Positions 6,420 through 11,155 of a stretch of DNA of 11,155 nt are shown piece by piece. How positions within the stretch are numbered: the stretch's first letter is position 1; every line of letters starts with the position of its first letter. The notes below the pieces were generated by a model that did not search any database, was not told the origin of the DNA, and saw only the letters and a program-made list of their open reading frames with translations. This stretch comes from Flavobacterium sp. (GTDB taxonomy: Bacteria > Bacteroidota > Bacteroidia > Flavobacteriales > Flavobacteriaceae): the NCBI GenBank assembly GCA_027483785.1, contig JAIXTU010000023.1, positions 1-11,155 of the forward strand, given 5' to 3'. A program made the translations under genes and the position numbers.

Positions 6420-8699
6420 ATGAAAAAATTCTTCACGGTAACAAGTATGCTTTTCGCATTTAGCATGCAAGCGCAAGAACGCGCCGAGGGCGGGAAATGT
6501 CCGCTTGGATTCGACAATCCGGGAAAAATGGCAACAACAGAAGCTTCGCCGACGCCCCAAAACGGTTACTCCAATAAAGATTGGTGGCCAAGTCAGCTCG
6601 ATTTAAGCGTAATGCGAAAAAATTCGGAATTATCAGATCCGATGGGCGCGAATTACAACTACGCAAAAGCCTTTAAATCGTTGGATTATCAGGCTTTGAA
6701 AAAAGACATCAACACATTAATGACGTCTTCTCAAGAATTCTGGCCAGCCGATTTCGGAAGCTATGCAGGTTTATTTATCCGTATGGCGTGGCACAGCGCA
6801 GGAACGTATCGTACGGGCGACGGTCGTGGAGGTTCGCGTGCCGGACAACAACGTTTTGCACCACTAAACAGCTGGCCTGATAACGCCAATTTAGATAAAG
6901 CGCGTAGATTACTTTGGCCAATCAAACAGAAATACGGAAACAAAATTTCATGGGCCGATTTGATGATACTCGCCGGAAATGTGGCGCTAGAAAACGCTGG
7001 CTTTAAAACCTTCGGATTTGCAGGCGGTCGTGTCGATGTATGGGAACCTGAATCACACGTTTATTGGGGACCTGAGAAAAAATGGTTAGACGATAAGCGT
7101 TACAGCGAAGGTCGCAAACTTGAGAATCCGCTTGCCGCTGTACAAATGGGATTAATTTACGTGAATCCAGAAGGTCCGAACGGAAATCCAGATCCAGTAC
7201 TTGCAGCAAAAGACATTCGTGAAACTTTTGGAAGAATGGGAATGAATGACGAAGAAACCGTAGCGCTAATTGCTGGCGGACACACCCTAGGAAAAACGCA
7301 CGGAGCTGCTGATGCGAAAAATGTAGGTGTAGAACCAGAAGCCGCTAGTATCGAAGCACAAGGTTTGGGCTGGCAAAACGCGTACAAATCAGGTAAAGGA
7401 GGCGATGCTATTACTTCAGGCTTAGAAGTTACGTGGACAAAAACGCCAAACAAATGGAATCAGGATTACTTTCAAATACTTTTTGGATACGAATGGGAAT
7501 TAACTAAAAGTCCGGCGGGAGCACACCAATGGATAGCCAAAACCGAAGATTTAGTAATTCCAGATGCTTTCGATAAAACGAAAAAGCATAAACCTTATAT
7601 GTTAACTACAGATTTATCGATGCGTTTCGATCCGGAATACGAGAAAATCTCACGCAAATTTATGGCCGATCCAAATGCATTCAACGATGCCTTTGCACGC
7701 GCTTGGTTTAAATTAACACACCGCGATATGGGCCCAAAAACAACGTACCTCGGACCAGAAGCGCCATCAGAAGACTTACTTTGGCAAGATCCGATTCCGG
7801 CGGTAAATCACAAATTAGTGACCACAAAAGATATCGCCAAACTTAAAACAACTTTATTGGCAAGCGGCTTGAGCTTGTCGGAAATGGTGAGTACAGCTTG
7901 GGCTTCGGCTTCTACATTTAGAATTTCAGACCGCCGTGGAGGTGCAAACGGAGCACGTATTCGCTTAGAGCCACAACGTAGTTGGGAAGTAAACAACCCA
8001 GCTCAATTGAAAAAAGTACTTGCTGTTTACGAGCGCATTCAAAATGATTTCAATTCAAAATCGAAAGATGTAAAAGTATCTTTAGCAGACATTATTGTTT
8101 TGGCAGGAAGCGCAGCGGTAGAACAAGCGGCTAAAAATGCAGGTTACGCTCTCGAAGTACATTTTACCGCCGGACGTATGGATGCTTCGCAAGAACAAAC
8201 CGCAGTAGCTTCGTTCGAAGTTTTGGAACCAATAGCCGACGGTTTCAGAAACTACAGCAAGAAGCAATACACCGTTCCAACAGAGGCATTGCTGATCGAC
8301 AAAGCACAACAGTTAACACTAACTGCTCCAGAAATGACCGTTTTAGTTGGAGGTTTACGTGCGCTTAACGCGAATTACAACAACAATAAACACGGAATTT
8401 TAGCAAATACCAAAGACCAACTCAACAACGACTATTTTGTAAAATTGTTGGAAATCGGAACTACTTGGACTGCAACCGACGATACGCAAGAAATTTTTGA
8501 AGGCCGTAACAGCAATACTAAAGCCTTGAAATGGACGGCAACGCGCGCTGATCTAATCTTCGCATCGAACTCAGAATTACGTGCCTTAGCAGAAGTTTAC
8601 GCGAGTGATGATTCCAAAGAAAAGTTCGTAAAAGACTTCGTTGCGGCTTGGACTAAAGTGATGAATTTAGATCGTTTCGATTTGCAATTCAACTTCTAA
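6420..8699 (+). CDS. katG: Catalase-peroxidase KatG with an N-terminal signal peptide
   Basis: Haem enzyme that disproportionates hydrogen peroxide and has broad peroxidase activity. All key residues are present in the 759-residue protein: distal R121, W124 and H125 (RMAWHSAGTYRTGDGRGG), Y247 and M273 that with W124 form the catalase-specific Met-Tyr-Trp adduct, proximal H288 (AGGHTLGKTHG) with W339 and D398, and the mobile arginine R435 (THRDMGP). The C-terminal duplicated domain is complete. The N-terminus MKKFFTVTSMLFAFSMQAQ looks like a Sec signal peptide, with likely cleavage before Q19; glutamine at +1 is common in Bacteroidota. This suggests a periplasmic enzyme, like KatP of E. coli O157, rather than the usual cytoplasmic KatG. 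It is divergent from oxyR and probably activated by it. It ends at its own terminator. Confidence 0.96.
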   Translation: MKKFFTVTSMLFAFSMQAQERAEGGKCPLGFDNPGKMATTEASPTPQNGYSNKDWWPSQLDLSVMRKNSELSDPMGANYNYAKAFKSLDYQALKKDINTLMTSSQEFWPADFGSYAGLFIRMAWHSAGTYRTGDGRGGSRAGQQRFAPLNSWPDNANLDKARRLLWPIKQKYGNKISWADLMILAGNVALENAGFKTFGFAGGRVDVWEPESHVYWGPEKKWLDDKRYSEGRKLENPLAAVQMGLIYVNPEGPNGNPDPVLAAKDIRETFGRMGMNDEETVALIAGGHTLGKTHGAADAKNVGVEPEAASIEAQGLGWQNAYKSGKGGDAITSGLEVTWTKTPNKWNQDYFQILFGYEWELTKSPAGAHQWIAKTEDLVIPDAFDKTKKHKPYMLTTDLSMRFDPEYEKISRKFMADPNAFNDAFARAWFKLTHRDMGPKTTYLGPEAPSEDLLWQDPIPAVNHKLVTTKDIAKLKTTLLASGLSLSEMVSTAWASASTFRISDRRGGANGARIRLEPQRSWEVNNPAQLKKVLAVYERIQNDFNSKSKDVKVSLADIIVLAGSAAVEQAAKNAGYALEVHFTAGRMDASQEQTAVASFEVLEPIADGFRNYSKKQYTVPTEALLIDKAQQLTLTAPEMTVLVGGLRALNANYNNNKHGILANTKDQLNNDYFVKLLEIGTTWTATDDTQEIFEGRNSNTKALKWTATRADLIFASNSELRALAEVYASDDSKEKFVKDFVAAWTKVMNLDRFDLQFNF

Positions 8700-8738
8700 T
8701 AGTAACGCTGCAGGCATAAGATTGCTCGTAAAAGCGGG

Positions 8739-8779
8739 AAACCAACTGGATTTGAACCCTCAAATTCGGTTGGTTTTTT
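8739..8779 (+). terminator. katG terminator, overlapping the 3' end of the convergent gene
   Basis: A long stem pairs 8739-8755 with 8760-8776, including two G-T wobbles, around the loop ACCC. T's run through 8774-8779. The right arm is also the last codons (KTNRI, stop) of the leftward gene. On the - strand the hairpin is followed only by TTTCCC, so it should act mainly on katG transcripts. Confidence 0.85.
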
Positions 8780-9557
8780 CTTTTGCAATAAAATGATAAA
8801 AGTACCGACGTACGCCTATGCAAATGGAAATCATTGCCGTATACGCTACAAAGAAAGGTAGAATCAGGTGTTTGAAATCGAATACCAACAAGAACGCAAT
8901 TACGAAAAGCTGAAAACCTAATCCGAAAGTGGATACAAATGTCATAAGCCAATTCGGAAAAATTTGTCCTTTACTCGCGTTTCGATCGAGCGCATAAATC
9001 GCTTTATCAAAAACGGAATAAAACAACTTGTATAAAAAGAACAGTACATTAACATGCTTTTGCGATTCGCCAGGCAAAGCAATGGGCGTTCTATCTTCAA
9101 TTACGCGACTTGTAGTATCGCCTGCAAAGCGATTTCTTAAAATCACATAGTAGTAATTGTAGAGCGTTCCTTGTAGTTGAAGTCCTAAAAAAGCAATCAA
9201 GCAAATCCAAATGGAAATATCGGTCACGTACCAAATCGCCAGAAAAATAAAAAAATTTAGGATGATATCTGCCACCGAATCGGTGTAACGCCCCACGTAC
9301 GAAGGTGTTTGTTTCACGCGCGATAATTCGCCATCGGCAGCATCTAAAACCGATTTTACAATTAAGAAAAAAGCGGCTAAGAAATAGTGATCAGACAGAA
9401 TGCAATAGATCGCGATACAACCGGAGATGATAAATCCGAATGTCACATGAAGTGGTGTTAACGATGTGTTTTTTAAAGAAATAGCAATGATTTTTGCTGC
9501 TGGCCGACCGTAGTCTGAAAGATCAATAAACTTGTGTTCTTGAGGTAATTTACTCAT
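8760..9557 (-). CDS. CDP-alcohol phosphatidyltransferase family membrane protein
   Basis: Membrane enzyme family that swaps CMP of a CDP-alcohol for a second alcohol, usually in phospholipid head-group synthesis. The 265-residue protein carries the motif D-x2-D-G-x2-A-R-x8-G-x3-D-x3-D as D72, D75, G76, R80, G89, D93 and D97, with serine in place of the usual alanine before R80 (DGELSR). About six hydrophobic segments are visible: 37-53, 57-70, 97-130, a pair near 165-180 and 200-235, and one near 238-250. The start MSKLPQEHKFIDLSDYGRP is preceded by no better upstream ATG. It is convergent with katG and its final codons form the right arm of katG's terminator. The acceptor cannot be named: an inositol-, glycerol- or ethanolamine-type substrate are all possible. 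No clear promoter was found. Confidence 0.85.
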   Translation of the reverse strand: MSKLPQEHKFIDLSDYGRPAAKIIAISLKNTSLTPLHVTFGFIISGCIAIYCILSDHYFLAAFFLIVKSVLDAADGELSRVKQTPSYVGRYTDSVADIILNFFIFLAIWYVTDISIWICLIAFLGLQLQGTLYNYYYVILRNRFAGDTTSRVIEDRTPIALPGESQKHVNVLFFLYKLFYSVFDKAIYALDRNASKGQIFPNWLMTFVSTFGLGFQLFVIAFLLVFDFKHLILPFFVAYTAMISICIGVRRYFYHFIAKEKTNRI

Positions 9558-9770
9558 TCGCTAACGTTGGTTTTCTAAATAAAAAAAGGTGTGCCTAAGT
9601 GGCGCGTAACAAAATTTTGACCTACAGAAGCGAGTACTTGAAATAATGCAAATTCGCTAAAGGAGCAGAAACAGCGAAACGAATTTTTCTAACGCATTTT
9701 CAGCGGCGAAATAACCACTTTTTTACGACTTCCCAAAAATACAATTGCTAAAAACTCAGTTCTTGCAATA

Positions 9771-9803
9771 AACCATCTTTGAGATATTGATAATCAGATG
9801 GTT
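9771..9803. repeat. Inverted repeat with 8-bp arms in the gene-free segment
   Basis: AACCATCT (9771-9778) and AGATGGTT (9796-9803) are perfect reverse complements 17 bases apart. No T-run follows on either strand, so it is not a standard terminator. Confidence 0.5.
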
Positions 9804-9820
9804 GGAATTAAAGCCGAGCG

Positions 9821-9854
9821 TTAGGTATTCGTTGCAACGATACAAAACACCTAA
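9821..9854. repeat. Nested palindrome: TCGTTGCAACGA within TTAGGT/ACCTAA arms
   Basis: The perfect 12-bp palindrome TCGTTGCAACGA (9829-9840) lies between the inverted arms TTAGGT (9821-9826) and ACCTAA (9849-9854). It could be a protein-binding site or part of a folded element. Confidence 0.45.
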
Positions 9855-10071
9855 AAGTTAGACTGTTTTTATCCAAACGCGAACGAAACACGCTTTTAAA
9901 GCGCATTAAAACCGGAATGGAAAGACTTCGCAACTTCAAACGACTTGTTAACGCTTGGTCAACGATTCGTAAAGCGAACAAATCTATTTTATTGAATATC
10001 AATTAACTAAAAAGAAGTCTAACGTTTGAGCTTCGATTGGTATACGTCTCGCAGCCATTTTCGGCATGTGC

Positions 10072-10101
10072 TTTGGATGTTCTTATACAATTCAAGTTTT
10101 G
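10072..10101 (+). promoter_or_regulatory. Candidate promoter of the secreted repeat protein
   Basis: TTTG (10072-10075), an 18-base spacer and AAGTTTTG (10094-10101, one mismatch to TAnnTTTG) place transcription start near 10107. This favours the ATG at 10153 over the in-frame ATG at 10066, which lies upstream of the promoter. Confidence 0.4.
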
Positions 10102-10152
10102 AATTCGAGAAAACCGAAAATCGAAAGAGTAGGAAGTTTTAAAATTTTGGAA

Positions 10153-10728
10153 ATGATGAAAACAATTACTTTACAACTGTTTGTAGCTTTAACGTTCGGA
10201 ACACTAACAACGGCTACTGCTTTTAACGATTTTCCTTGCGCTGTTGAAAATGCAGAACCTTTTGTTTTCACTGAAAGAGGAATAGACTTTTATGTATTTC
10301 CAGACGGGCAATTCGATTTCAATACGAGACCCGAAAGCACCGGCGATTACTACTACCGCCAAGCTGGAAACCGCGCTCAGGCTCGAGGCAGAAACCACGT
10401 GGAAGTGAACTACGGCGTACGCATTGAACACGATGCTTTCGGACGCGTTCGCAGAGTGGGAAACGTGTTTATCAACTATGATGCTTTTGATCGCGTGAAT
10501 CGAATTGGTACTATTTACATGCGGTACAATCGTTTTGCGATGAGCCAAATTGGTGGTTTACGCATTGAATACGACCGTCGTGGAAATATTACGAATTTCA
10601 CAGGCGACATCCGTAAACGAACCTATCACAGCGGTTACGACTACAGCTACAACACTGCTTACCAAGACGATACGTATTTTTACTACCGCGCCGATGGTAC
10701 TCGTGGAAGAATGAGCACTAAAAATTAA
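10153..10728 (+). CDS. Secreted protein with four tandem 15-16-residue repeats, unknown function
   Basis: The frame is open upstream to an ATG at 10066, but ATG 10153 begins a proper signal peptide (MMKTITLQLFVALTFGTL, predicted cut after ATA at residue 23), giving 191 residues; 10156 is an equal alternative. The mature part opens with FNDFP and contains YVFPDGQFDFN, a pattern I recall from flavobacterial hypothetical proteins. Residues 88-149 hold four tandem units: GVRIEHDAFGRVRRV, GNVFINYDAFDRVNRI, GTIYMRYNRFAMSQI and GGLRIEYDRRGNITNF. These suggest a beta-rich repeat fold, loosely reminiscent of YD-type repeats. The tail is very tyrosine-rich (YHSGYDYSYNTAYQ). It is probably periplasmic or surface-exposed; there is no lipobox and no sorting domain. 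It has its own promoter candidate and terminator, so it is likely monocistronic. Confidence 0.8.
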   Translation: MMKTITLQLFVALTFGTLTTATAFNDFPCAVENAEPFVFTERGIDFYVFPDGQFDFNTRPESTGDYYYRQAGNRAQARGRNHVEVNYGVRIEHDAFGRVRRVGNVFINYDAFDRVNRIGTIYMRYNRFAMSQIGGLRIEYDRRGNITNFTGDIRKRTYHSGYDYSYNTAYQDDTYFYYRADGTRGRMSTKN

Positions 10729-10766
10729 AAGATATTGAAATAGTTATGATTGGTTGATTGAGGAAG

Positions 10767-10795
10767 AGGCCTTCGGAAACGGAGGTCTTTTTTTT
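10767..10795 (+). terminator. Rho-independent terminator of the secreted repeat protein gene
   Basis: The stem AGGCCTTCG (10767-10775) and CGGAGGTCT (10780-10788), with two wobble pairs, closes a GAAA tetraloop of the stable GNRA type. It runs straight into eight T's (10788-10795), 38 bases past the stop codon. Confidence 0.88.
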
Positions 10796-10796
10796 G

Positions 10797-10836
10797 GAGA
10801 TTGCGAGATTGCGAGATTGAAAGATTGAAAGATTGA
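10797..10836. repeat. Five tandem copies of an 8-bp unit (GAGATTGC / RAGATTGA)
   Basis: The units are GAGATTGC twice, GAGATTGA once and AAGATTGA twice, with no interruptions. An A/G-rich stretch follows to 10860. Such GATTG octamer tracts are familiar in flavobacterial intergenic DNA; length change by slippage would be expected. Confidence 0.85.
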
Positions 10837-10865
10837 AGAAAATAGAAAAAAGAAAAAAAATAGAA

Positions 10866-10883
10866 TTCCGATAGCTATCGGAA
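10866..10883. repeat. Perfect 18-bp palindrome TTCCGATAGCTATCGGAA
   Basis: Both arms match exactly over 9 bases. It is embedded in A/G-rich DNA, with no T-run after it. The core CCGATAGCTATCGG is, from memory, a frequent dispersed palindrome in Bacteroidota genomes. With no loop it is more likely a DNA-level element than an RNA hairpin. Confidence 0.8.
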
Positions 10884-10899
10884 GCGAAAAAAGAAAAAA

Positions 10900-11155
10900 T
10901 AGCCTTCGACAAGCTCAGGCAACGACGATATATGGGTTCAGGCGGGAAAAATGACACGTTAAATGGTGAACTCATCGAAGTCTAGCTTCTCGTGTCTAGC
11001 TTCTAGCTTCCCCAAAAATTAGCCTTCGACAAGCTCAGGCAACGACGACACGTGGGTTCAGGCGGGAAATCGATACGTCAAATGGCTAACTCATCGAAGT
11101 CTAGCTTCTCGTGTCTAGCTTCTAGCTTCCCAAAAAATTAGCCTTCGACAAGCTC
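10900..11155. repeat. Tandem repeat with a period of about 120 bases, continuing off the window
   Basis: Copies run 10900-11019 (120 bases), 11020-11138 (119 bases) and 11139-11155 (cut by the edge). Each starts TAGCCTTCGACAAGCTC and contains GGTTCAGGCGGGAAA, then CTCATCGAAGTCTAGCTTCT, and ends with internal TCTAGCTTC repeats. Copies 1 and 2 differ mainly in the middle (for example GATATATGG versus GACACGTGG), while the TAGCTTC part is nearly identical. No gene is seen on either strand from 10729 to the end. Confidence 0.9.

Larger units (their letters stand above)
9558..10065. other. Gene-free segment with several inverted and direct short repeats
   Basis: No convincing gene lies on either strand. 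The segment is flanked by the 8-base direct repeat CTAACGTT (9561-9568 and 10019-10026). CTAACG also occurs at 9689-9694, and its reverse, CGTTAG, at 9819-9824. GTTAGACT (9857-9864) and AGTCTAAC (10016-10023) form an inverted pair. A + strand frame open from 9812 to 10002 lacks an ATG until 9917 and is unusually Arg/Lys-rich, so it may be a decayed gene or chance. It does not resemble tmRNA, RNase P RNA or a tRNA. Confidence 0.45.

Noticed and set aside
9808..10002. 64-codon - strand frame beginning MIFNKIDLFALR
   Set aside because: No promoter or motif, and it is antisense to another equally weak open frame; likely chance in repeat-rich DNA.
9558..10026. Integron attC site or cassette
   Set aside because: GTTAGGT-like and GTCTAAC-like boxes occur, but in the wrong order and spacing, and no integrase is in view.
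10066..10152. Upstream ATG start (MCFGCSYTI...) for the secreted repeat protein
   Set aside because: It lies upstream of the likely promoter and would bury the signal peptide 30 residues inside the protein.
10797..11155. CRISPR array
   Set aside because: The units are contiguous 8-bp or 120-bp tandem repeats without unique spacers of constant length, and no cas gene is present.

Overview
The window looks like chromosomal DNA of a Bacteroidota bacterium, most likely Flavobacteriaceae. The evidence is low-to-moderate GC, promoters of the Bacteroidetes form (TTG, a spacer of about 19-21 bases, then TAnnTTTG), few Shine-Dalgarno sites, and protein sequences of flavobacterial type. Seven larger genes and three small ones are supported. 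No tRNA, rRNA, CRISPR array, phage gene or transposase was seen.

Layout. Positions 1-630 hold the 3' part of an endonuclease III gene (nth) reading right. A bidirectional terminator separates it from a leftward pair: an ECF sigma factor (888-1472) followed by a 47-codon gene (692-835). A 314-base divergent promoter region leads to uvrA (1787-4585). After uvrA comes an AT-rich segment with a 9-base inverted repeat and a good promoter, then a 62-codon orphan gene (4760-4948). Leftward genes follow: a small membrane protein (4960-5346) and oxyR (5387-6325). oxyR is divergent from katG (6420-8699), with compact facing promoters and candidate operators between them. katG ends in a strong hairpin terminator that lies partly inside the last codons of a convergent CDP-alcohol phosphatidyltransferase gene (8760-9557). 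About 500 bases without a convincing gene follow, then a secreted repeat protein (10153-10728) with its own terminator. The right end (10797-11155) is repeat DNA: 8-base tandem units, an 18-base palindrome, and a tandem repeat of about 120 bases running off the window.

Function. The recognisable genes centre on genome maintenance and oxidative defence. Nth removes oxidised pyrimidines, UvrA starts nucleotide excision repair, and OxyR senses peroxide and probably controls the divergent katG, whose product carries a signal peptide and probably works outside the cytoplasm. The ECF sigma factor has no anti-sigma gene beside it.

No complete new multi-gene system stands out. The best leads are the exported KatG with its back-to-back oxyR/katG promoters, the Nth lacking the iron-sulfur cysteines, the palindrome inside the sigma gene's promoter, the promoter-driven orphan gene beside an inverted repeat, and the gene-free segment flanked by an 8-base direct repeat.
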